The notes under the pieces are model-generated. The model saw only the letters and a list, made by a program, of their open reading frames with translations, did not search any database and had not been told where the DNA came from. Made by a program: the position numbers and the translations under genes. A stretch of DNA of 64,000 bases from Asaia sp037151935 (GTDB lineage: Bacteria; Pseudomonadota; Alphaproteobacteria; Acetobacterales; Acetobacteraceae). Positions 56,890 through 64,000 of the stretch are shown here, piece after piece (positions within the stretch are counted from its first letter, which is position 1; the number at the start of each line of letters is the position of its first letter). The stretch covers positions 3,038,001 through 3,102,000 of the forward strand of contig NZ_CP157575.1 in NCBI RefSeq assembly GCF_051628905.1, given 5' to 3'.

Positions 56890-56903
56890 TTGATCTACGT
56901 CAA
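56890..56903. promoter_or_regulatory. FNR/ANR-type site upstream of gcd
   Basis: TTGATCTACGTCAA matches TTGAT-N4-ATCAA except for one base in the second half-site. It lies 72 bases before the gcd start and about 200 before rpmI. FNR-family regulators occur in acetic acid bacteria, so oxygen-linked control of gcd is plausible. The site is short enough to occur by chance. Confidence 0.5.
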
Positions 56904-57105
56904 GAACGTCCCACATTATGGTTAAGGTCCCATCTAACCTAAAGTAAATGTTTATGCGCGTTAAAATGGGTTGTGTAGGGGCAAGTTATCCTATAGGTGC
57001 CCCCTTTCGAACGCGCGTCCAGGCGATGGTAGGGCATGCCTGGCCGCTTGGTGGTGGTTGCGAGTGATCGCGACGAGCCGCCTGATATGTCGAGAGGAGA
57101 ACGAA

Positions 57106-57309
57106 ATGCCCAAGATGAAGACCAAATCGTCGGTCAAGAAGCGGTTCAAGATCACCGCGACCGGCAAGGTGATGTGCGGTCCCGGCAACAAGCGCCATGG
57201 CCTCATCAACCGTCCGCAGAAAATGAAGCGCACCAATCGCGGCCCGCAGACCATGACGGACATGGATGCGAAGACCGTGAAGCAGTGGGCCCCCTACGGA
57301 CTGGCTTGA
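57106..57309 (+). CDS. rpmI: 50S ribosomal protein L35
   Basis: The product is 67 aa, standard for L35. Family blocks are [31 protein letters not shown] and [13 protein letters not shown] 57106 follows GAGAGGAGA, a strong ribosome site; the open frame extends upstream but this start gives the conserved N-terminus. rplT follows after 12 bases. The usual upstream partner infC is not present; gcd lies there instead, in opposite orientation. Confidence 0.96.
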
Positions 57310-57321
57310 GGAGCAATATAA

Positions 57322-57708
57322 ATGGCACGTGTTAAGCGCGGCGTAACGACGCACGCCCGTCACAAGAAGGTTCTGGATCTCGCCAAGGGTTACCGCGGCC
57401 GGTCTTCCACCAATTATCGTATCGCTCTTGAGCGCGTCGAGAAGGCTCTTCGTTATGCCTATCGCGACCGTCGCAACAAGAAGCGCGATTTCCGCGCTCT
57501 GTGGATTCAGCGTATCAACGCTGCCGTTCGCGAGCAGGGTCTGACCTACAGCAAGTTCATCAACGGTCTTGCAAAGGCTGGCATCGAAATCGACCGCAAG
57601 GTTCTGGCCGCCATCGCATTCGATGACGCTGCGACCTTCGCCGAAATCGTGAAGCTGGCGCAGATGGCCCTTGAGCAGCCTGCTCAGGAGCAGACGGCTC
57701 AGGCCTGA
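57322..57708 (+). CDS. rplT: 50S ribosomal protein L20
   Basis: The product is 128 aa. Characteristic sequences are MARVKRGVTTHARHKKVLDL, AKGYRGRSSTNYRIALERVEKAL and RDRRNKKRDFRALWIQRINA. L20 is required for early 50S assembly and represses its own operon in other bacteria. An exceptionally strong terminator follows at 57747-57790, so rpmI-rplT is probably a bicistronic unit independent of pheS. Confidence 0.97.
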   Translation: MARVKRGVTTHARHKKVLDLAKGYRGRSSTNYRIALERVEKALRYAYRDRRNKKRDFRALWIQRINAAVREQGLTYSKFINGLAKAGIEIDRKVLAAIAFDDAATFAEIVKLAQMALEQPAQEQTAQA

Positions 57709-57746
57709 TCTGCCGCTTCTCGGTTTTGCCGATTTGCAGATTTGAT

Positions 57747-57790
57747 AGAAAACGGGCCGTCCTGTATCAGGACGGCCCGTTTTCTTTTTT
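57747..57790 (+). terminator. Strong intrinsic terminator of rpmI-rplT
   Basis: AGAAAACGGGCCGTCCTG (57747-57764) and its complement (57768-57785) form an 18-bp perfect stem with a 3-base loop, followed by T residues to 57790. It lies 38 bases after rplT and 22 before the pheS region. Confidence 0.9.
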
Positions 57791-57826
57791 GACGGTACCA
57801 CCAGACGAACGATGGGACAGGCAGTG

Positions 57827-58897
57827 ATGGGCGATGATCTGGAAGCGCTGAGAAGCGAAACTCTCGAAGCGTTGGCGCAGGCGCAGGATCACGCCGCCTG
57901 GGATGCCATTCGTGTCGGTGTGCTAGGCAAATCGGGCCGTTTGACCCGGCTGCTCAAGGAGTTGGGCAAGATGAGCCCCGAAGAGCGCAAGGAACGCGGC
58001 CAGGCGCTTAATCGCCTGCGTGATGCGCTCAATGGTGCTGTCGAGCAGCGCGGCCAGGAAATTGCCGAGGCCGCCCTCGAATCGCGTCTGAAATCCGAAC
58101 AGGTCGATGTGACCCTGCCAGCCCCAGCGACTCCGCTCGGTCTGATCCACCCTATCAGCCGTACCATCGAGGAAATGACGGCTATTTTTGGCGCGATGGG
58201 CTTCAGCGTTGCCGAGGGGCCGGATATCGAGTCCCAGTGGCATAATTTCTCGGCGCTCAATACGCCAGATCACCACCCGGCGCGCACCGAGCACGATACG
58301 TTCTATCTTCCCGGCACGCATGAAGACGCCCCTGCGCGCGTTCTGCGTACCCAGACATCGGGCGTGCAGATTCGCACCATGCTGACGCAGGAGCCGCCGA
58401 TCCGCATCATTGCGCCGGGCCGCACCTATCGCGCCGATCACGATGCCACCCACTCACCGATGTTCCATCAATGTGAAGGGCTTGTCATCGACAAGGGCAT
58501 TACGCTCGGCCATCTCAAGGGCTGCCTTATCGAGTTCCTGCGCGTGTTTTTCGACAAGCCGAATCTGCCCGTGCGTTTTCGCGCGTCCTACTTCCCGTTC
58601 ACCGAGCCTTCAATGGAGGTCGATATCGGCTGGTCACGCCAGACGGGCGAGATCGGCGGAGGCACCGACTGGCTTGAGGTTCTGGGCTCGGGCATGGTGC
58701 ATCCGCGCGTTCTTGCCAATTGCGGCCTCGACCCTGCGGTCTGGCAGGGCTTTGCCTTCGGCATGGGCATCGAGCGTCTCACGATGCTCAAGAACGGTAT
58801 CCCCGATCTGCGCTCTTTCTATGAGAGCGATCTGAGATGGCTGCGCCATTACGGCTTCTCCTCCCTGTCTTCCGTCAGCCTCGCGGAAGGAGTCTGA
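57827..58897 (+). CDS. pheS: Phenylalanyl-tRNA synthetase alpha subunit
   Basis: Catalytic subunit of the (alpha beta)2 enzyme. The product is 356 aa from ATG 57827, preceded by GGGACAGG at a good distance; an in-frame ATG at 57812 lacks a ribosome site. A coiled-coil N-terminal arm (about 1-90) is followed by the class II core with HPISRTIEEMTAIFGAMGFS, the HQCEGLVIDKG block, motif 2 FRASYFPFTEPSMEVDIGW and motif 3 GFAFGMGIERLTML. pheT follows after 4 bases. Confidence 0.95.
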   Translation: MGDDLEALRSETLEALAQAQDHAAWDAIRVGVLGKSGRLTRLLKELGKMSPEERKERGQALNRLRDALNGAVEQRGQEIAEAALESRLKSEQVDVTLPAPATPLGLIHPISRTIEEMTAIFGAMGFSVAEGPDIESQWHNFSALNTPDHHPARTEHDTFYLPGTHEDAPARVLRTQTSGVQIRTMLTQEPPIRIIAPGRTYRADHDATHSPMFHQCEGLVIDKGITLGHLKGCLIEFLRVFFDKPNLPVRFRASYFPFTEPSMEVDIGWSRQTGEIGGGTDWLEVLGSGMVHPRVLANCGLDPAVWQGFAFGMGIERLTMLKNGIPDLRSFYESDLRWLRHYGFSSLSSVSLAEGV

Positions 58898-58901
58898 AAC
58901 C

Positions 58902-61364
58902 ATGAAGTTCACCCTTTCCTGGCTGCGTGAGCATCTCGATTTCACGGCCTCGCTCGACGAGATCGTGAGCGCTCTCAATACGATCGGCCTTGAGGTCGAG
59001 AGCGTCGAGAACCCGGCTGACAGCCTGCGCGGCTTTCGCGTGGCGAAAATTCTTGAAGCCCATCGTCATCCCGATGCCGACCGTCTTCAGGTATGCACCG
59101 TGGCGGCAGGGGGCGATTATGAGAAGGTGCAGGTCGTGTGCGGCGCGCCGAACGCGCGCACCGGGCTGCATGTGATCTTCGCCCCACCGGGTACCTATAT
59201 TCCCGGCAGCGACATCACCATCAAGGCAGGCAAGATTCGCGGTCAGGAGAGCGGCGGCATGCTGTGCTCGCTGCGCGAACTGGGCCTTGGTGCCGAGTCC
59301 GACGGCATTGCCGAGTTGCCTGAAACGGTGGTGCTCGGTCAGGCCTATGCCGATTATGCGAGGCTCGACGATCCGGTGATCGATATCTCGATCACGCCGA
59401 ATCGTGGTGACGCGCTGAGTGTGCGCGGTATTGCGCGCGATCTGGCGGCTTTCGGCCTCGGTCATCTCAAACCCTGGCTTGTGGACACGGTTGAGGGGCG
59501 TTTTCCTTCACCGATTTCATGGAATATTCAGTATGAGGCGGCTTGTCCCTTCGTCGCCGGGCGTCTGGTGCGTGGTGTCAGGAACGGCCCGAGCCCCGAC
59601 TGGCTGCGCCAGAGGCTGGAATCGATCGGGCTGAAGCCCATCAGCGCGCTGGTCGATATCACCAATTTCCTTACCTTCGATCTGGGGCGCCCGCTCCATG
59701 TGTTTGACGCGGCGAAGATCAGCGGAACGAGTCTGTCGCTCACGCGGGCGGCACGTGAGACCTTCCGCGCGCTTGACGGGCGCGACCTCGTTCTTGGCAC
59801 CGATGATCTCGTCATTGTCGATCAGGCAGGGGTCCAGTCTCTGGCCGGGCTGATCGGCGGCGAGGCAACGGGCGTTTCTGATGAGACTGTCGATGTGTTC
59901 ATCGAAGCGGCCCTGTTCGACCCCGTGCGTATCGCACTGACCGGGCGTCGACTGGCCGTCCACACCGATGCGCGGCAGCGTTTCGAACGTGGGATCGATC
60001 CGGCACTGGCTCTTTCCGGGCTTGAGGCGGCTACGCGTCTCGTTCTCTCGCTTTGCGGTGGCGAGGCCAGTGACGTCACAAGTGCTGGGAGCGTGCCCGA
60101 CTGGCAGCGTGAGGCCTGGCTGCGTTTCGAGCGTCTCGAAAGCCTCGGTGGGGCGCAGATAGAGTCCGATGAAGCTGTGCGCATTCTCGAGCATCTCGGC
60201 TTCGAGGTGAAGGAACGTGACGAGGCCCGTGCCCGTTTTGCGGTGCCGTCCTGGCGTAACGATGTGGCAATGGGCGTGACCCTCGATCAGGCGCCGCATC
60301 TCGACCCAAATCAGGCACAGAGCGCGGCGGCTTCAGTCCACGCGATCGAGGCAGAAAACGACCTGATCGAGGAAGTGCTGCGTATCCACGGTCTGGATTC
60401 GATCCCGCCGCAGGCTCTGCCTCAGAAGACGGCCATCGCTGGCCCTGCTTTGACGCCAGCACAGAAGCGTCTTGGTGACCTGCGTCGTCTTTGCGCGATG
60501 CGTGGCCTTGTCGAGACGGTCGGTTTCTCTTTCGTCTCGCATGAAGATGCGCTTTTGTTCGGTGGCGCCCCGGAGGGTTTGCGCCTGCTGAACCCGATTG
60601 CGTCGGACCTCAACCAGATGCGCCCGACGCCTCTGGTCAATCTCGTGCGCGCCTGGCAGCGCAATGCGGCGCGTGGCTTCGCCGACGCAGCACTTTTCGA
60701 GATTGGACCGTCCTTTCATGCCGATGGTCAGAAGCTGCTGCTTGCCGGGCTTCGAGGCGGTGAAACGCCACGGCGCCCCGGTGTGCGGGCTCAGGCCAGA
60801 ACGCTCTGGGACACGAAGGCCGATCTGATGGCGGCGCTGGAGGCGCTCAAGCTTCCCGCCGAGGCCCTGAGCATCACGGCCGATGCGCCGGGCTATTATC
60901 ACCCCGGTCGCTCGGGTGTCGTACGTCAGGGGCCGAAAATGGTTCTCGGCTTCTTCGGCGAGCTTCACCCCCGTGTCACGCGGGCAATGGGGATCGACGG
61001 AACGTTGGTCGCGTTCGAGATCTTGCTCGATGCCGTGCCGCTGCCCAAGGTGAAGCGTCGTCAGGCACCGGTTCTGTCGGCTTTCCAGCCGATCGGGCGC
61101 GATTTTGCCTTCCTCGTTTCGCCCGGAGTCGAAGCACAGGCTGTGCTGAAGGCGGCGCGCGGTGCCGAGCGGACGCTCATTACCGATGTCAGCCTCTTCG
61201 ATGTTTACGAAGGGGCGCCGCTTGAGGCTGGGCATCGTTCGCTCGGTATCGAGGTGACGCTCCAACCGGTCAAGGCCAGCCTGACCGATGAAGAGATCGA
61301 GGCCGTTTCCGAGAAAATCATCGCTGCTGTTGCCAAGGCAACCGGCGCAACCCTGAGGCGCTGA
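58902..61364 (+). CDS. pheT: Phenylalanyl-tRNA synthetase beta subunit
   Basis: The product is 820 aa. Domains in order are an N-terminal tRNA-binding OB fold (about 40-150, CTVAAGGDYEKVQVVCGAPN), B3/B4 with editing-site features (RGDALSVRGIARDLAAFGL), B5, the class II-like core (VETVGFSF, LLNPIASDLNQMRPT) and the C-terminal ferredoxin-like anticodon-binding domain (FQPIGRDFAFLV to LQPVKASLTDEEIE). A loop of about 40 residues near LDQAPHLDPNQAQSAAASVH is longer than in E. coli and typical of this family. lpxB follows after 6 bases. Confidence 0.96.
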   Translation: MKFTLSWLREHLDFTASLDEIVSALNTIGLEVESVENPADSLRGFRVAKILEAHRHPDADRLQVCTVAAGGDYEKVQVVCGAPNARTGLHVIFAPPGTYIPGSDITIKAGKIRGQESGGMLCSLRELGLGAESDGIAELPETVVLGQAYADYARLDDPVIDISITPNRGDALSVRGIARDLAAFGLGHLKPWLVDTVEGRFPSPISWNIQYEAACPFVAGRLVRGVRNGPSPDWLRQRLESIGLKPISALVDITNFLTFDLGRPLHVFDAAKISGTSLSLTRAARETFRALDGRDLVLGTDDLVIVDQAGVQSLAGLIGGEATGVSDETVDVFIEAALFDPVRIALTGRRLAVHTDARQRFERGIDPALALSGLEAATRLVLSLCGGEASDVTSAGSVPDWQREAWLRFERLESLGGAQIESDEAVRILEHLGFEVKERDEARARFAVPSWRNDVAMGVTLDQAPHLDPNQAQSAAASVHAIEAENDLIEEVLRIHGLDSIPPQALPQKTAIAGPALTPAQKRLGDLRRLCAMRGLVETVGFSFVSHEDALLFGGAPEGLRLLNPIASDLNQMRPTPLVNLVRAWQRNAARGFADAALFEIGPSFHADGQKLLLAGLRGGETPRRPGVRAQARTLWDTKADLMAALEALKLPAEALSITADAPGYYHPGRSGVVRQGPKMVLGFFGELHPRVTRAMGIDGTLVAFEILLDAVPLPKVKRRQAPVLSAFQPIGRDFAFLVSPGVEAQAVLKAARGAERTLITDVSLFDVYEGAPLEAGHRSLGIEVTLQPVKASLTDEEIEAVSEKIIAAVAKATGATLRR

Positions 61365-61370
61365 ACGCTC

Positions 61371-62591
61371 ATGCCCCAATCAGCCATCGCTCCTCGTGTC
61401 ATCTGGCTTCTGGCAGGTGAGGCCAGCGGCGATGTGCTGGGGGCACATCTCATGCAGGCCCTTCATGCGCGTGATCCTCATCTGATTTTCGTCGGAATCG
61501 GCGGTCCACGTATGGAGGCCCTGGGGCTCAACAGCCTGTTTCCCATGCGTGATCTGGCTGTCATGGGGCTGGTGGAGGTGTTGCCGCGTATCCGGCAGCT
61601 TTCCCAGCGTCTCAATGAAGCGGTCAATGACGTGGTGCTGCGTCAGCCGGACATGATCGTCACGATCGACTCTCCTGGCTTTGCGCTACGGTTTCTCAAG
61701 CGACTGCGTGACCAGAACGTCCCGAAGATCCATTATGTCGGCCCTCAGGTCTGGGCCTGGCATGAGAAACGCGTACACAGTTTTCCCGAACTCTGGGACA
61801 GGCTGCTCTGCCTTCTGCCTTTTGAGGTCGAATGGTTCGCCGAGCGTGGGGTCGCGGTCGATTTCGTTGGTCATCCCGTGCTGCAATCAGGCGCCGATCA
61901 GGGCGATGCAAAGCGCTTCAGGCTGCGTCACGGGCTGAGCGCGCAAGCGCCTGTGCTGATTCTGATGCCGGGTAGCCGCCGGTCGGAAGTGCCGCGTCTT
62001 TTGCCTGTTTATGGCAAAATGCTGTCTCTGCTGCAGAAACGTCTGCCGGATATATGCCCGGTGCTGCCGCTTTCCCCACTCGTCGCCCAGACGGTCAAGG
62101 CCGCGGTGGCAAAATGGCCGGTCAAGCCGATCATCGTGACCGAGTTGCATGACAAGCATGATGCCTTTGCCGCAGCGGGCGCCGCGCTGACGAAATCGGG
62201 CACCTCGACGCTCGAACTTGCCTTGGCTCATGTGCCCATGGCTGTTGCCTATCGCGTCAATCCGGTAACAGCGTTCATGGCGCGCCGTATGATCAAGGTG
62301 AAATATGTCGCCATGGTCAATCTCCTCGCCGGGCGCGAAGTCGTGCCCGAACTGCTTCAGGAACGCTGCACGCCGGAGCAGCTTGCCGACTCGGCTTATG
62401 CGCTGCTGACCGATCCGGCTTTGGGAGAAGCGCAGAAAAATGCGTTCGACGCGGTCATGGCCCAGCTCAAACCCGAAAAATCGGACAAGCATAACGGCAC
62501 GCCCTCCGATGCTGCGGCGGAAGCTGTACTGCGGATTCTGAACGAGAAGTCACGCAGCGCAAAGAAAGACGGTGCCGCAGAACGGGGATGA
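61371..62591 (+). CDS. lpxB: Lipid-A-disaccharide synthase
   Basis: Joins UDP-2,3-diacylglucosamine and lipid X to the lipid A disaccharide at the inner membrane. The product is 406 aa. Family blocks are LLAGEASGDVLGAHLM, GIGGPRMEALG, YVGPQVWAWHEKRVH, the nucleotide-binding LMPGSRRSEVPRL and KSGTSTLELALAHVPM. It lies six bases after pheT, so it is probably the last gene of pheS-pheT-lpxB. The usual lpxA-lpxB neighbourhood is absent. Confidence 0.96.
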   Translation: MPQSAIAPRVIWLLAGEASGDVLGAHLMQALHARDPHLIFVGIGGPRMEALGLNSLFPMRDLAVMGLVEVLPRIRQLSQRLNEAVNDVVLRQPDMIVTIDSPGFALRFLKRLRDQNVPKIHYVGPQVWAWHEKRVHSFPELWDRLLCLLPFEVEWFAERGVAVDFVGHPVLQSGADQGDAKRFRLRHGLSAQAPVLILMPGSRRSEVPRLLPVYGKMLSLLQKRLPDICPVLPLSPLVAQTVKAAVAKWPVKPIIVTELHDKHDAFAAAGAALTKSGTSTLELALAHVPMAVAYRVNPVTAFMARRMIKVKYVAMVNLLAGREVVPELLQERCTPEQLADSAYALLTDPALGEAQKNAFDAVMAQLKPEKSDKHNGTPSDAAAEAVLRILNEKSRSAKKDGAAERG

Positions 62592-62598
62592 CGCGCGT

Positions 62599-63021
62599 TT
62601 AATGGCCTTTGCCGTAGAGTGCCTCTGCTGAGATCTCCGGGGCGGAGGTGTCGCGCAGCCCTTCGGGCGTGACCTCGTGATAAAAACAGCTCCGGCGCCC
62701 GGTATGGCAAGCAACGCCCTTCTGGTGGACGAGAAGCAGAACAGCGTCACGATCGCAATCGAGACGGGCCGAGACGAGCTGCTGGGTCTGACCCGAGCTT
62801 TCCCCCTTGCGCCACAGCGTATTGCGGCTGCGCGAGAAATAGCAGACCCGCCCTGTCTCAAGGGTCTCTGCCAGCGCCTCGCGGTTCATCCAGGCGAGCA
62901 TCAGGATTTCATGCGGCGCCTCAGCGGACTGCGCCATGGCTGCGATTAGTCCGTCCTTGTCGAATTTGACCGTATCGAGAAGGCTGTCCAGCCTCTGACG
63001 GTCGGGGGGGGAGTAGCTCAT
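62599..63021 (-). CDS. hisI: Phosphoribosyl-AMP cyclohydrolase
   Basis: Third step of histidine synthesis: opens the ring of PR-AMP. The product is 140 aa, the stand-alone form without the PR-ATP pyrophosphohydrolase fusion. The Zn/Mg site is visible in DCDRDAVLLLVHQKGVACH and the catalytic block is TLWRKGESSGQTQQL. The gene is convergent with lpxB and starts at ATG 63021, overlapping the ygfZ stop (ATGA). No other his gene is in the window. Confidence 0.95.
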   Translation of the reverse strand: MSYSPPDRQRLDSLLDTVKFDKDGLIAAMAQSAEAPHEILMLAWMNREALAETLETGRVCYFSRSRNTLWRKGESSGQTQQLVSARLDCDRDAVLLLVHQKGVACHTGRRSCFYHEVTPEGLRDTSAPEISAEALYGKGH

Positions 63022-63815
63022 GGGGTCTCTTCTCTGAACCAGTCGGGTAGTTGGGGGGTGAGGGTCTGCCCTTCATGCGTGACGTCTTTCGCCCAGAATT
63101 CACGCCGAAGAAGGGCAAGGCCATGCGTGCCGATACTGCTGCGCATCTGGCCGATCTCGCGTTCCCCATCCATCAGGATCGTGCCGGAAGGGGGCAGGGC
63201 CCGATCGCTTTGTACGGGCACGAGGCGTTTCTTGACCAGTCCCCGATAATGGGTGCGCGCCGTGAGTTCCTGTCCCATATAGCAGCCTTTCTGGAAGGAA
63301 ATGCCGTTCAGCCAGTCGAAACTGGCTTCAAGCAGCAGGGTCTTTTCGCTCTCACAATCGCTGGAATCGGTGAGGCCGAGGCTCAGGCGATGTGTGTGAT
63401 AGGCGTTCAGGGTCTCGTTATTGCCTGTGCTTTCAGCGTGAGCGATGCGACGTGAACCTGCAGTGTCGAGCCTGGGGTCGGCTCGCGCGTCACCGGCATT
63501 CTCGTTGCCCCAGACCGCCTCCACGGCGAGGTCGGTTTCCTCGATCTGCACATCGGCACGCAGTCGGAAGCGTGAGAGCCGGGTGCGCAGGAAAGCCGCG
63601 TGGCCCACTGGCACATCGAGAAAAAGGGTCTCGGCCTCATGCCAGATGAAGAAATCGGAGAGGTACCGCCCCTGTGGCGTCAAAAAACCCGCCCAGATCA
63701 GTTTGTCGGAATTGGCCAGAGTCACGTCATTCGAGACGAGCCCCTGAAGGAAACTCACCCTGTTTTGTCCGCTGACGGAGAGGACCGAGCGGTCCGTAAG
63801 CCATGCTCTTGCCAT
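63018..63815 (-). CDS. ygfZ: Folate-binding YgfZ-family protein
   Basis: The product is 265 aa from ATG 63815. The frame is open 37 codons further upstream, but that part looks non-coding, and this start gives a normal N-terminus (MARAWLTDRSVLSVSGQ). YgfZ supports Fe-S enzymes in a folate-dependent way, and the GcvT-like fold includes FLQGLVSNDV and the invariant KGCYMGQELTAR, whose Cys is essential in E. coli. It overlaps hisI. The remaining 185 bases to the window end carry no complete gene. Confidence 0.92.
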   Translation of the reverse strand: MARAWLTDRSVLSVSGQNRVSFLQGLVSNDVTLANSDKLIWAGFLTPQGRYLSDFFIWHEAETLFLDVPVGHAAFLRTRLSRFRLRADVQIEETDLAVEAVWGNENAGDARADPRLDTAGSRRIAHAESTGNNETLNAYHTHRLSLGLTDSSDCESEKTLLLEASFDWLNGISFQKGCYMGQELTARTHYRGLVKKRLVPVQSDRALPPSGTILMDGEREIGQMRSSIGTHGLALLRREFWAKDVTHEGQTLTPQLPDWFREETP

Positions 63816-64000
63816 TATAGGTCTCCAGTTCGGACAGTATTGGTGGGAGATGCGGGTTGCGGCGCCCGGAAACAAGAGAGAAGATGGTAACGCGACGCAT
63901 CGGTTATTCGCACGTTCTGTCGTCAACGCAAGTCATTCCCCTCAGGAGGGGAGTTCCTGGGAGGCGTGATTTTTGCCTGTTTCCGAGATTATAGATCCGG

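Noticed and set aside
63966..64000. Partial gene starting at GTG 63966 at the window end
   Set aside because: The ribosome site is too close and only eleven codons are visible; not enough to call.

Overview
The window is a GC-rich chromosomal segment from an acetic acid bacterium (Acetobacteraceae, Alphaproteobacteria). Pointers are a membrane-bound PQQ glucose dehydrogenase (gcd), a respiratory D-lactate dehydrogenase, a cyanide-insensitive-type bd quinol oxidase with its DUF2474 mini-subunit, an OprB-type sugar porin, a Hint-domain surface protein of a type common in this family, and the alphaproteobacterial scpB-tatB-tatC-serS order. The genus cannot be fixed from the sequence alone. No rRNA, tRNA, CRISPR array, prophage or complete insertion sequence was found.

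Layout. 1-5110: end of scpB, tatB, tatC, serS, then D-lactate dehydrogenase. 5111-6083: a gene-poor kilobase that holds, on the minus strand, two tandem paralogous 33-codon ORFs with an almost identical leader (Shine-Dalgarno plus hairpin), and possibly a third mini-ORF. 6084-13689: Suv3-like RNA helicase, S10 carboxypeptidase-like protein, ferredoxin-NADP reductase, glutathione reductase, alpha/beta hydrolase. 13776-20284: a TonB-dependent receptor, a Hint/AIDA-repeat protein whose 5' end carries an in-frame amber codon, and a 1.2 kb non-coding stretch. 20285-25385: a probable beta-glucoside unit (sugar/H+ symporter, exported GH3 beta-glucosidase, OprB porin). 25537-33285: small exported protein, AlkB, class II DAHP synthase, nicotinate phosphoribosyltransferase, two lineage-specific unknowns, a glutamyl-tRNA synthetase, a KirBac channel and an AT-rich regulatory stretch. 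33286-39871: second TonB receptor, pssA/psd, a methyltransferase divergent from gloB, and a HAD phosphatase. 39852-47508: DUF2474-cioB-cioA, DUF2125 protein, plsC, YdcF-like protein, ftsX, ftsE and a membrane protein. 47712-53931: two overlapping multidomain histidine kinases, hslV-hslU-sufE. 53999-63815: Cys-motif exported protein, gcd, rpmI-rplT, pheS-pheT-lpxB, and ygfZ-hisI.

Functionally the segment mixes core genes (translation, protein export, division, phospholipid and lipid A synthesis, proteolysis) with the periplasmic oxidative lifestyle of this family. Gcd and Dld feed electrons into ubiquinone and the Cio oxidase drains them. A near-consensus FNR-type site lies upstream of gcd and a sequence matching the alphaproteobacterial RpoH consensus lies just in front of hslV. 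The least explained piece is the tandem mini-ORF array at 5178-5637. Its two copies differ by silent third-base changes in a conserved C-terminus and by paired changes in the leader hairpin, so both the peptide and the RNA structure look selected.
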